Shown: positions 1 through 6,229 of the stretch, piece after piece
Layout of the letters: each line of letters opens with the position of its first letter
Numbering within the stretch: the stretch's first letter is position 1
NCBI GenBank assembly: GCA_003158755.1
Contig: PMLF01000047.1
Coordinates: forward strand, 1 to 6,925
From: Elusimicrobiota bacterium
GTDB lineage: Bacteria > Elusimicrobiota > Elusimicrobia > FEN-1173
Reading direction: 5' to 3'
DNA: 6,925 bases
Program-made: the position numbers and the translations under genes
Notes under the pieces: generated by a model
What the model saw: the letters and a program-made list of their open reading frames with translations, nothing else
What the model was told of the DNA's origin: nothing
Databases searched by the model: none

Positions 1-286
1 CGGAATCGAAGGCGCGCTGGGCGCGGCGAATGGCATCCTCCCGGACCTGGAGCCATTTGGCGTCCCCCGTGAGGAGGTAGTCGTCGGTCAACATATCGAT
101 GGACCGGAGATAGGCGCGCAACCGCGGGAGTTCCCCTAGGAGGCCCAGGTCCTGTTTAAAGGAATTTTCGAGGCGGAGCAGGGACCGGAGGCGGACAGCG
201 TAGGAGATGGAAAGCGTCGCCGTCAACACGACGGAGAAAAACCCGATGACGAAGAGAAACTGGGTCCGCAGGGAGAAGGTTTTCAC
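1..286 (-). CDS. N-terminal part of a membrane sensor protein (CHASE3-like, probable histidine kinase); truncated by window edge
   Basis: Ninety-five codons can be read from a GTG at 286-284 to the window edge; the rest lies outside. The start MKTFSLRTQFLFVIGF has a short basic cytoplasmic end followed by one hydrophobic helix at about residues 8-30. After it comes an amphipathic, Arg/Leu-rich extracytoplasmic stretch with YLLTGD at residues 70-75 and WLQVREDA just after. That pattern resembles the YLLTGD...L..Y..A signature of CHASE3 sensor domains, which usually precede HAMP, histidine kinase, diguanylate cyclase or chemotaxis signalling modules. Which output module follows cannot be seen. 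The start lies 2 nt after the lpxB stop and no strong Shine-Dalgarno is visible, so translation is probably coupled to lpxB. The membrane-sensor call is fairly firm; histidine kinase is inference. Confidence 0.72.
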   Translation of the reverse strand, partial: MKTFSLRTQFLFVIGFFSVVLTATLSISYAVRLRSLLRLENSFKQDLGLLGELPRLRAYLRSIDMLTDDYLLTGDAKWLQVREDAIRRAQRAFDS

Positions 287-288
287 GG

Positions 289-1410
289 TTATATTTTACC
301 AAGACCGGAGAGGATTGACTCGGCCGCGCGCGCGGCGGCGCCGGGGCCTCCGAGCTTGTCCCGCAGGGACAAGAGCTCCCGACGGAGAGCGCGGCGGCGG
401 GCCGGGTCTTGCAGCAATTCCTCGGCGGCGGCCGCGAGGCCTTCGGGGGTAGCTTGATCCTGGATCAGTTCGGGGACGAGCCTCCGTCCGGCGAGGATGT
501 TGGCCATGGCGATGTGTTCGACGCGGACGATCCGCTTGGCGATCTCGTAGGTGAGCCAGGACGTCTGGTAGGCGACCACCATGGGGATGCCGAGGAGAGC
601 GTTCTCCAGGGTGGCCGAACCGGAACAGGTGAGGGCCAGGTCCAAGCCGGAGCGCCGTCGATATTTTTCGTCCCGAACGATTTCCAAGGGGAAAGCGCGA
701 CGGTCCCGGGGACCGATCACCTCATCGTAAAAATCGTCGGAAAGGTTCGGCGCCGCGAAGAGAAGGAATCGCCGGGACGGGCGGGCCAGGAGGCCGGCGG
801 TTCGGAGGAACAACGGCAGATGTCGGCGGACTTCCCCCTTCCGGCTGCCGGGCAAGAGCCCGATGACGGGTTCCACGTTGAGAGGCGCCTCCGGGTCCGC
901 CGGCGGCAGACGGTCCAGGAAAGGATGACCGATGAACGTGACGGGCACGCCGGCCTGTTTATAAAGAGCCTCCTCGAAGGGGAAGAGGACCAGCATGCGG
1001 TCCACATATTTTTTCAAGACTTGGATGCGGCCCGGACGGCTGGCCCATACCTGGGGGCTGATGAGGTAAAAGACTTTTTTTCCCGCCGCTTTCCCGGCGC
1101 GGGCCACATGCTGATTGAACCCGAAGAAATCCGTGGGCACGACGACGTCGACCCGATCCACGGCGGGTTTGACCACGCGATGCAACACCCGCCAGAAATG
1201 AGGGATCTTCTTAAGAGGCTCCCAAAAACCCATGACTCCCTGGGAGACGAGGTCGTCGAGGAAAACGTCGGCGACGGCTCGCAGCGCGGGGCCGCCCACG
1301 GCGGAGATTTCCGCGTCGGGCCGGAGGGTTTTAATCGCCCGAGCGACGTCGGCGGCGTGCTGGTCGCCGGAAAGGTCCCCGGCGACGAAAAGGATTTTTG
1401 GACAGGCCAT
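289..1410 (-). CDS. lpxB: lipid-A-disaccharide synthase LpxB
   Basis: LpxB is the GT-B glycosyltransferase (family GT19) that joins UDP-2,3-diacylglucosamine and lipid X into lipid A disaccharide at the inner face of the cytoplasmic membrane. At 373 residues the protein is of normal length (E. coli 382). Visible family motifs are an N-terminal nucleotide-fold start AGDLSGDQHAAD (residues 10-21), MGFWEPLKKIPHF (60-72), SPQVWASRPGRI (118-129), FIGHPFLD (159-166), LLPGSRKGEV (185-194), SGSATLENALLGIPMVV (263-279), and NILAGRRLVPEL (304-315). Asp94 in the PTDFFGFN stretch aligns by eye with essential Asp98 of E. coli, while the second Asp of the E. coli DAPD motif is Gly here. ATG 1410 is the first possible start because a stop codon (TGA) directly precedes it in frame; no clear ribosome-binding site is seen. 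The sensor gene follows after 2 nt. Confidence 0.95.
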   Translation of the reverse strand: MACPKILFVAGDLSGDQHAADVARAIKTLRPDAEISAVGGPALRAVADVFLDDLVSQGVMGFWEPLKKIPHFWRVLHRVVKPAVDRVDVVVPTDFFGFNQHVARAGKAAGKKVFYLISPQVWASRPGRIQVLKKYVDRMLVLFPFEEALYKQAGVPVTFIGHPFLDRLPPADPEAPLNVEPVIGLLPGSRKGEVRRHLPLFLRTAGLLARPSRRFLLFAAPNLSDDFYDEVIGPRDRRAFPLEIVRDEKYRRRSGLDLALTCSGSATLENALLGIPMVVAYQTSWLTYEIAKRIVRVEHIAMANILAGRRLVPELIQDQATPEGLAAAAEELLQDPARRRALRRELLSLRDKLGGPGAAARAAESILSGLGKI

Positions 1411-1501
1411 TCACGGAGGATATCAAAGCCCGTCCCCCCTCCGCCACCGAAACCGGTAGAATTGAAATCATAAGCCGCTTTTCGAACAAGGAATATCCGA
1501 A
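1411..1501. promoter_or_regulatory. divergent intergenic region between lpxB and the 1502 gene
   Basis: This 91-bp gap separates divergently transcribed genes, so it probably carries promoters for both directions. Candidate -10-like hexamers are TAGAAT at 1457-1462 (plus) and TATGAT at 1472-1467 (minus), each one mismatch from TATAAT. Neither has a convincing -35 hexamer 16-18 bp upstream. The plus-strand gene has a good Shine-Dalgarno AAGGAA at 1488-1493, 8 nt before its ATG. The role is inferred from gene orientation; the exact promoters are not determined. Confidence 0.35.
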
Positions 1502-1918
1502 ATGACGTTTCATCAGCTGAAATCGTTGAGCTTTGGTCTCCTCATTGTTTTCGCCTTGCCGTTGGCGGCAAGTCCCGGCGGGCCCCATAAACCGGAGGGA
1601 AAGAAACCTATGGCCTTCGATTCCCTGGAACAAGCGGCCTCTATCTTATCGAGGTTCGTCAGGACGGATGATTTCGACGGTCTCCGCGCCGCTTGTTTGA
1701 AACCGGGAGAAAATACGAATTTTCTCCACGTCGCCGAGCAATTGAAATACATCGACCAACAGACGCCGTTATCCGCCCGCTGCGCGGGGCAATCGTTTCC
1801 CAAAACCGGGGACTCCTTTACGATCGGAAGCCATGCCGGTCCTTGGAATCACATGAACATCGAATTCGTCAAAAAAGGAAACAAATGGTTCCTCAACAAG
1901 ATTTGGATTTGCCGATAG
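1502..1918 (+). CDS. small secreted protein of unknown function
   Basis: The product has 138 residues and I do not recognise the family. It begins with a good Sec signal peptide: Lys7, a hydrophobic core at about 9-22 (LSFGLLIVFALPLA), and a likely signal peptidase I site after Ala-Ala at 22-23. There is no lipobox Cys. The mature part starts with a Pro/Gly/Lys-rich linker (24-36), then a helical segment (FDSLEQAASILSRFV, 39-53), a middle part with Cys65 and Cys94, and a C-terminal beta-like end reading NIEFVKKGNKWFLNKIWICR, with Cys137. That end resembles the last strand of small NTF2/lumazine-binding-like folds, but this is only an impression. The ATG has AAGGAA 8 nt upstream. The last 34 nt overlap the ABC ATPase start. 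By hand count, GC over 1501-1920 is about 51%, against about 65% in sampled rows of the next gene. Confidence 0.75.
   Translation: MTFHQLKSLSFGLLIVFALPLAASPGGPHKPEGKKPMAFDSLEQAASILSRFVRTDDFDGLRAACLKPGENTNFLHVAEQLKYIDQQTPLSARCAGQSFPKTGDSFTIGSHAGPWNHMNIEFVKKGNKWFLNKIWICR
1875..1880 (+). promoter_or_regulatory. ribosome-binding site that sets the ABC ATPase start
   Basis: AAGGAA lies 4 nt before ATG 1885, inside the end of the upstream gene. The reading frame is open back to 1693, but this site and the start of ABC-domain homology favour 1885 as the true start. Confidence 0.6.
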
Positions 1919-2739
1919 AGGATTCCCCGCACGACCCGGACATCGTCTTATCGACGGCGGACCTGACCCGGGATTTCGGCGACGTGCGCGCGGTGGACGG
2001 GCTCACCCTGGGCGTGCGGCGCGGCGAGATCTTCGGCCTCCTGGGACCCAACGGGGCGGGAAAGACGACCTTGATAAAAATGTGGACGACGCTCCTCAAG
2101 CCCACGTCGGGATCGGCGAGTGTGGCGGGACACGACGTCGTGCGGGAAGCCTCTCAAGTGAGGAGGGCCGTCGGCTACGTGCCCCAGCTCTTGTCCGCCG
2201 ACGGGTCCCTCACGGGACGGGAGAACCTTCTCTTTTCCGCCAGGCTCTACGACGTCCCCCGCGACGAGCGGCGGGATCGGATCGACCGCGCCCTGCGTTC
2301 CTTCGGCCTGGAAGACGCGGCCGATCGGCTGGTGCGCCAATATTCCGGCGGGATGATCCGTCGCCTGGAGATCGCCCAGGCCATGCTGCACGAGCCGCCG
2401 GTGCTCTTCCTCGACGAGCCCACCGTGGGCCTCGACCCGGTGGCCCGGGAATCGGTGTGGGAGCAACTGGCGTCCTTGGGCGAAAACCGCCGCACGACGA
2501 TGATCCTCACCACCCACTACATGGAGGAAGCCGACGCTCTGTGCGACCGACTCCTGCTCCTCTTTAAAGGCCGGCGGGTCGCGGAAGGCTCCCCTGAGGA
2601 ATTAAAGAACGGCGTGGGGCCCGGAGCGACACTGGATGACGTGTTCCGCCGCTACGCCGGCGGGGACCTGGAACCGAAAGAAGGAGGAGATTATCGTGAA
2701 ACGTCCCGAAGACGGCGATCCATCCGACGCCTGGGCTGA
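1885..2739 (+). CDS. ABC transporter ATP-binding protein, DrrA type
   Basis: This is a 284-residue ATPase that would power an ABC-2 exporter at the cytoplasmic face of the inner membrane. All nucleotide-binding motifs are intact: Walker A GPNGAGKTT (54-62), Q-loop Gln101 in GYVPQ, signature YSGGM (153-157) followed by IRRLEIAQAML, Walker B VLFLDEP (173-179) with catalytic Glu178, D-loop GLDP, and switch His211 in TTHYMEEAD. The C-terminal stretch ATLDDVFRRYAGG (248-260) is typical of the DrrA/NodI/CcmA-like ATPases that pair with ABC-2 permeases. The start overlaps the previous gene by 34 nt, and the last 44 nt overlap the permease, encoding an Arg-rich tail (RRRRSIRRLG) beyond the conserved domain. 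Drug resistance is the namesake function of the family, but the substrate here is unknown. Confidence 0.92.
   Translation: MVPQQDLDLPIEDSPHDPDIVLSTADLTRDFGDVRAVDGLTLGVRRGEIFGLLGPNGAGKTTLIKMWTTLLKPTSGSASVAGHDVVREASQVRRAVGYVPQLLSADGSLTGRENLLFSARLYDVPRDERRDRIDRALRSFGLEDAADRLVRQYSGGMIRRLEIAQAMLHEPPVLFLDEPTVGLDPVARESVWEQLASLGENRRTTMILTTHYMEEADALCDRLLLLFKGRRVAEGSPEELKNGVGPGATLDDVFRRYAGGDLEPKEGGDYRETSRRRRSIRRLG
2681..2688 (+). promoter_or_regulatory. strong Shine-Dalgarno for the ABC permease
   Basis: AAGGAGGA, 7 nt before GTG 2696, lies within the ATPase coding sequence. It supports the GTG start over the upstream in-frame ATG at 2636, which would add 20 non-conserved residues and has no comparable site. 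Confidence 0.75.
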
Positions 2740-3520
2740 AGACGGCGCGTTGATCTCCTTTCTCGCGAAGACGGCGGCCGTCGTCGACGTGGAATTGCGG
2801 AAACTCCGCCACGACTCGACGGAACTTTTGACGCGGGCGTTCCAGCCGGTCTTGTGGCTGGTGGTCTTCGGCGAAGTGTTCGAACGGTTCCGCGCCGTTC
2901 CGTCGGGCGGGCTCTCCTACCGGGCCTTCCTGGCCCCGGGCATCCTCGCCCAAAGCGTGTTGTTCGTCTCCATTTTTTACGGGATCGCCGTCATCTGGGA
3001 GAGGGACCTGGGGATCGTCCAAAAACTCCTGGTCACCCCGACGCCGAGGGAAGCCCTGGTCCTCGGGAAAGGCTTGTCGGCCGGGGTGCGCGGCCTTTCG
3101 CAAGCGTTCATCATCTATCTCCTGGCGATCGTGCTTCGGATTCCCCTTCAATGGTCGCCGTTTTCTCTTTTGGGCGTCGCGGTCTTCGTGGCGCTGGGAT
3201 CGGCGCTTTTTTCCACTTTCTCGTTGGCCGTGGCGTGCCTCGTTAAAACGCGGGAACGATTCATGGGGATCGGCCAGATCATCACGATGCCTCTCTTCCT
3301 GGTGAGCAACGCCATCTATCCCATATCCATCATGCCTTCCTGGATGAGAACCTGCGCGCGGGTGAACCCTCTGAGCTACGAGGTTGACGCGCTGCGCGCT
3401 CTCATGCCTCAGGGAGGCTCCAGCCATTTCGGTTTGGGTTGGGATGCCGCGGTCATGGTCTCCGTGACAGCGGCCCTCGTCCTCGTGACGGGCCGGCTTT
3501 ACCCCCGCGTCGCCGCCTGA
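2696..3520 (+). CDS. ABC-2 type transporter permease, DrrB type
   Basis: This is a 274-residue integral membrane protein, the channel partner of the ATPase encoded just upstream. A polar N-terminal tail of about 45 residues precedes six hydrophobic segments, at about 49-60, 81-100, 133-149, 155-181, 195-213 and 249-267. Family hallmarks are FLAPGILAQSVLFVSIFYG (78-96), the following WERDLGIVQKLLVTPTPREALVLGK (101-125), the loop after the fourth segment, and VNPLSYEVDALR (223-234) near the last helix. These are characteristic of the ABC-2 membrane family (DrrB, NodJ). Start GTG 2696 is chosen from the strong Shine-Dalgarno and the 44-nt overlap with the ATPase, which implies coupled translation. 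It is probably a homodimer working with two ATPase copies. The substrate cannot be told from the sequence; lipids, glycans or small molecules are all possible. Confidence 0.92.
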   Translation: MKRPEDGDPSDAWAEDGALISFLAKTAAVVDVELRKLRHDSTELLTRAFQPVLWLVVFGEVFERFRAVPSGGLSYRAFLAPGILAQSVLFVSIFYGIAVIWERDLGIVQKLLVTPTPREALVLGKGLSAGVRGLSQAFIIYLLAIVLRIPLQWSPFSLLGVAVFVALGSALFSTFSLAVACLVKTRERFMGIGQIITMPLFLVSNAIYPISIMPSWMRTCARVNPLSYEVDALRALMPQGGSSHFGLGWDAAVMVSVTAALVLVTGRLYPRVAA

Positions 3521-3561
3521 AAGAGACCGGCCCTCGGGAAAGGCTTCGGATTTAGAACATA

Positions 3562-3736
3562 TCCAATTAACCCCAATGCGGTTCAAATAAGGGCGTCGGA
3601 GTTGTTACCTCCCCCCACCCCTCCTTGCGAAGGAGGGGAGAAATGCATTTAAGGACTTTTCCCCTCCTTCGCAAGGAGGGGATCGGGGAGGTATCAGGCA
3701 GGGATTTTCTTAATTGAACCGCATTCCAATTAACCC
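3562..3736. repeat. nested inverted-repeat (MITE/REP-like) element with flanking direct repeats
   Basis: From outside in: TCCAATTAACCC occurs as a direct repeat at 3562-3573 and 3725-3736. Inside it, terminal inverted repeats of 17 nt, AATGCGGTTCAANTAAG, lie at 3575-3591 and 3709-3725 (one mismatch). Inner inverted arms of 33 nt lie at 3606-3638 and 3661-3693 (30 of 33 match by eye), and each arm can itself form a hairpin with a 9-bp stem, CCCCTCCTT against AAGGAGGGG, and a 3-nt loop (3618-3638 and 3661-3681). The 22-nt centre holds a perfect 10-nt palindrome, AAATGCATTT (3641-3650). No coding capacity is present. The structure fits a non-autonomous mobile palindrome with an 11-bp target duplication (CCAATTAACCC), or a compound REP-type element. 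The inverted repeats are certain from sequence; mobility is inference. Confidence 0.8.
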
Positions 3737-3744
3737 TCAATACC

Positions 3745-3821
3745 GCTCATGCTGAGCCCGTCGAAGCATGAGCCATCGTCGCGGAAGGCCGCTCACCCTT
3801 CGACAAGCTCAGGGTGAGCGG
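3745..3821. repeat. REP-type pair of inverted hairpins
   Basis: Two hairpins form an inverted pair. The first has stem GCTCATGCT (3745-3753) against AGCATGAGC (3765-3773). The second has stem CCGCTCACCCT (3789-3799) against AGGGTGAGCGG (3811-3821). Their cores are also inverted copies: CTGAGCCCGTCGAAG (3752-3766) against the complement of CTTCGACAAGCTCAG (3798-3812), 13 of 15 matching. The TTCGACAAGCTCAGG core resembles a dispersed REP family that I recall from many environmental bacterial genomes. It sits 17 nt past the protease stop. No transposase is in view. Confidence 0.8.
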
Positions 3822-3828
3822 GGTTTTC
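3789..3828 (+). terminator. possible Rho-independent terminator for the exporter operon
   Basis: The second REP hairpin has an 11-bp GC-rich stem and an 11-nt loop, and is followed on the plus strand by GGTTTTC, a short T run. It could stop plus-strand transcripts arriving from the permease, about 270 nt downstream of its stop. The T run is short, and on the minus strand none follows, so this is tentative. Confidence 0.3.
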
Positions 3829-3838
3829 TGGATAGTCT

Positions 3839-6229
3839 CTACCGGATGATTGCGATTTTGCCGGTGATCCGGCTTCCTTGGGCGTCGGTGATCAGGTAGA
3901 GGTAATAGCCGGACGCCGCCGATTGTCCGGAATCGTTGGCCAAGTCCCACTCGGCCAGCCCGCCGCTTGGATGAAGCTCCCGCAAGAAATGACCGGAGAC
4001 CGTGAACAACTTGACGGTCGCACCGTCGGGAAGACCCGTGAAGCGCATCGGGTAACCGACGTGTTTGCGGCGGTCCCACGGATTGGGAAAAATAAGGACG
4101 TTGGACAAATCCGACGGGAATTTCACGGTGAGCGTCGCGGCATTGGACGTTACGGTTCCCGACGCGTTGTGGACGACGCAATCGAATTGCGTTTGATCTT
4201 CCCCCATCGTAACGGGCGGCGTGATGTAACTGGAACCCACGGCGCCGGGGATGTCCGTCACACCAACTCCGGGCTCCTTGATCTGCCACTGATAAATCAG
4301 GCCAATGCTGGTGGCTTGCACGGTGAACGTGGCCGTTTGGCCCGGCTCCACTGTTCGATTGGACGGCTGCCGAACGATCGAGGGAGGCGGAATTTCCGTC
4401 ATGGCGTCGAACAGGGCGCTCCCTTTGAATGATCCGAGACCGGTGTCGTTGTCATACCCGACGCCGGCGGCGAATCCTCCGCCGCCGGTTCCGTTGTCGC
4501 CCGTGGTGACGTCATTAAAGAGGTCGTGATAAGAACTTCCCGCCCCTTGTTGATAAAGGGTTGGGTTGGCGAACCCAAAAAACCCAAGTCCCACCGCCAC
4601 GCGCCGTTGATTGATCAAGGCCGTAAAAGCCGCCCAGAGAGGCGCAACCGCGCTGGTGCCGCCTCCGTAATACCACCCGCCATCGAAGTATAAAGCATAG
4701 GGGGAATTATCCGGATCGGCGTTGAGCGCAACGTCCGGCACGTTCCGGAAATGCGTGGAGGAAATTCCGGCCAACCCGACTTGCCAGCTTGGAATGGGCC
4801 AATAAAGGCTCACCCCTCCCCCCGTGGCTCCGGGATGGGAGGGAAACGGCGCCCCGACGAACGTGTTCCACGCCGTTTCCGTCGGGGAGGCGAGCGAACC
4901 GGCCAGGGTGGTTCCACCCGCTCCGGTGACATAGGGCTGGGACGCCGGGTCGTCGACGTTGTATCCCGTCATTCCCGTGGGAGTGCAGTTCCCATTGCCG
5001 TCTTGCGTATCGTAGGCCCCGCAGTCCCCGGAGGCGGCATACATCGACTGGCCTTGAACGGACATTTGATAAAAAATGCCGGATTCCGAGGTGGCCGCGG
5101 ACAACCCTTCGAGCGACTCGTTCACCCCCCACGAAGTGCTGACGGATTTGGCGATATTTTCCGAGGCGATTTTGGCATAACCATCAATCACCCCTTGGTC
5201 GGTATTGGGAGCCTCATAAACGCGGATTTGCGATACGCCGGGCGCCAAAGCCTCCACCATTTCAATGTCAAGGGATACCTCTCCCATTCCGTCATCCACG
5301 CCCGCTTCCGTGCCGGTGCAGCTTTTGTCTTGATTTCCGCCGCACCGCGGGGTGGTTCCTATCGTGTCAACGCCGACGAAGTTGATCGGCGCCGCCGGAA
5401 GATCAAACTGATTTTCATAGGCGGTAATGTCCGAGGGATCGTAGCCGTCCAATTCGAAGAGGGCGACGCTTTGCCCGGACCCGTTGAGAGACACCGAACC
5501 GAGACCGTAAACGGATTTGATGTCGGTGGGCGTCAAAAGTCCGAGGTACGATCCGGAGAAACCATGCGGCGCACGGGAGCGCGCTCGGGATCCCATCCGG
5601 ATATACGGGTGACGAAGGCCGTGATTATTGGTAAGCCCCAGGACGGCGTTCAAATGCGGCGCCAACGAAGCGGGGATCGTCGGTTCCGTTTCATGGGCGC
5701 GAAACACCCGTCCGTCGGGACCTCGATAATGATGGAGCTCAATACCGAACGCATTTTCCACGAGGCCCGCGCCGCCGGAAACCTTGACCACCAAGCTCTC
5801 AGGCTGGTTGTCGGCAAGATCCACCGTGAACCCGTTGGCGCGGGCGAAATCCGCCAACTTCTCCCGTTTTTCGGCCAGCCCGAATTGTTGAGCGAATTCG
5901 GCGGAACTCAGAAAATGTTTATTCGCCGGAGCACCGGGACCGTAAATTTGGTCGAACACCTGCGTCATCAAGACCGGGTCCAGACGGACCACCAGGCTCA
6001 TTTGAACCGTTTCATCGGCGGGGGCTCTCTCCAGCTTCGCGGCGTTCCGAAGTTGCAAAGGAACGTGGCCCGATAGGGCGATGCGATCTTCGGCGACGGC
6101 GGAAACCGCCAAAAGGACCAACGAACCGAAAATCAACCAACATTGGGGATGGGTCTTAGCCCCGCCCCTACGATGAAAATATTCCGGGCCCGCCAATGAA
6201 CGCGATTTCTGTGAGCGCTCATTATTCAT
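3839..6229 (-). CDS. secreted sedolisin-family (S53) protease with Ig-like and C-terminal sorting-like domains
   Basis: This 796-residue protein is a pepstatin-insensitive acid serine-carboxyl protease precursor. In order it has a basic N-terminal stretch (1-29), a signal-peptide core (31-46, cleavage likely after AVA), and a pro-kumamolisin activation domain (about 50-200, with LVVKVSGGAGLVENAFG near its end). The catalytic domain spans about 225-610, then an Ig-like domain (614-703) and a C-terminal domain (708-796) starting VLIFPNP and ending GKIAIIR. The catalytic set is complete: Glu317 and Asp321 (GEVSLD), oxyanion Asp402 (SGDCG) and nucleophile Ser526 (GGGTSAVAP). The expected calcium site is present: Asp573-Val574, Gly589, Gly591 and Asp593. 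Cys296/Cys304 and Cys403/Cys415 may form disulfides in loops. The C-terminal domain looks like the FlgD-Ig/type IX sorting class. The start overlaps the upstream PorV-like gene by 8 nt. Confidence 0.93.
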   Translation of the reverse strand: MNNERSQKSRSLAGPEYFHRRGGAKTHPQCWLIFGSLVLLAVSAVAEDRIALSGHVPLQLRNAAKLERAPADETVQMSLVVRLDPVLMTQVFDQIYGPGAPANKHFLSSAEFAQQFGLAEKREKLADFARANGFTVDLADNQPESLVVKVSGGAGLVENAFGIELHHYRGPDGRVFRAHETEPTIPASLAPHLNAVLGLTNNHGLRHPYIRMGSRARSRAPHGFSGSYLGLLTPTDIKSVYGLGSVSLNGSGQSVALFELDGYDPSDITAYENQFDLPAAPINFVGVDTIGTTPRCGGNQDKSCTGTEAGVDDGMGEVSLDIEMVEALAPGVSQIRVYEAPNTDQGVIDGYAKIASENIAKSVSTSWGVNESLEGLSAATSESGIFYQMSVQGQSMYAASGDCGAYDTQDGNGNCTPTGMTGYNVDDPASQPYVTGAGGTTLAGSLASPTETAWNTFVGAPFPSHPGATGGGVSLYWPIPSWQVGLAGISSTHFRNVPDVALNADPDNSPYALYFDGGWYYGGGTSAVAPLWAAFTALINQRRVAVGLGFFGFANPTLYQQGAGSSYHDLFNDVTTGDNGTGGGGFAAGVGYDNDTGLGSFKGSALFDAMTEIPPPSIVRQPSNRTVEPGQTATFTVQATSIGLIYQWQIKEPGVGVTDIPGAVGSSYITPPVTMGEDQTQFDCVVHNASGTVTSNAATLTVKFPSDLSNVLIFPNPWDRRKHVGYPMRFTGLPDGATVKLFTVSGHFLRELHPSGGLAEWDLANDSGQSAASGYYLYLITDAQGSRITGKIAIIR

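Larger units (their letters stand above)
3521..3838. other. convergent intergenic region filled with repeats
   Basis: This 318-bp gap lies between the stop of the permease (plus) and the stop of the S53 protease (minus). I find no gene in it. It contains two structured elements described separately, at 3562-3736 and 3745-3821. A minus-strand reading frame running from the protease region across 3747-3838 only reads through the REP repeat and is not a gene. Confidence 0.8.

Noticed and set aside
409..1473. Long plus-strand open frame (354 codons) opposite lpxB
   Set aside because: Antisense shadow of lpxB in high-GC DNA; its translation is low-complexity, charged and without domain features, while the minus strand gives a clear LpxB.
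1693..1884. Upstream extension of the ABC ATPase frame
   Set aside because: The extra 64 codons overlap the secreted-protein gene out of frame, have no ABC homology, and a ribosome-binding site precedes ATG 1885.
1948..2517. Minus-strand open frame opposite the ABC ATPase
   Set aside because: Lies fully inside a gene with intact Walker and signature motifs on the plus strand; no independent support.
2564..3586. Minus-strand open frame (340 codons) opposite the permease
   Set aside because: His/Arg/Glu-rich antisense translation, no membrane segments or motifs; the permease on the other strand is unambiguous.
3606..3693. CRISPR-like repeat-spacer arrangement
   Set aside because: Only two copies, in inverted orientation, with no regular spacers; it is a palindromic element, not an array.
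3747..4289. Minus-strand open frame ending in the REP repeat (reads LTLSLSKGERPS)
   Set aside because: It is an alternate frame of the sedolisin 3' end that runs on into the REP element; this peptide is the usual spurious translation of that repeat.
4751..6076. Plus-strand open frame (441 codons) opposite the sedolisin
   Set aside because: Antisense shadow; Arg/Gly-rich translation without motifs, while the minus-strand protein has a full catalytic set.
6130..6229. Twin-arginine signal in the sedolisin N-terminus
   Set aside because: Arg20-Arg21 is present but not in an S/T-RR-x-F-L-K context, and the hydrophobic core starts ten residues later; an ordinary Sec signal with a long basic end is the better reading.
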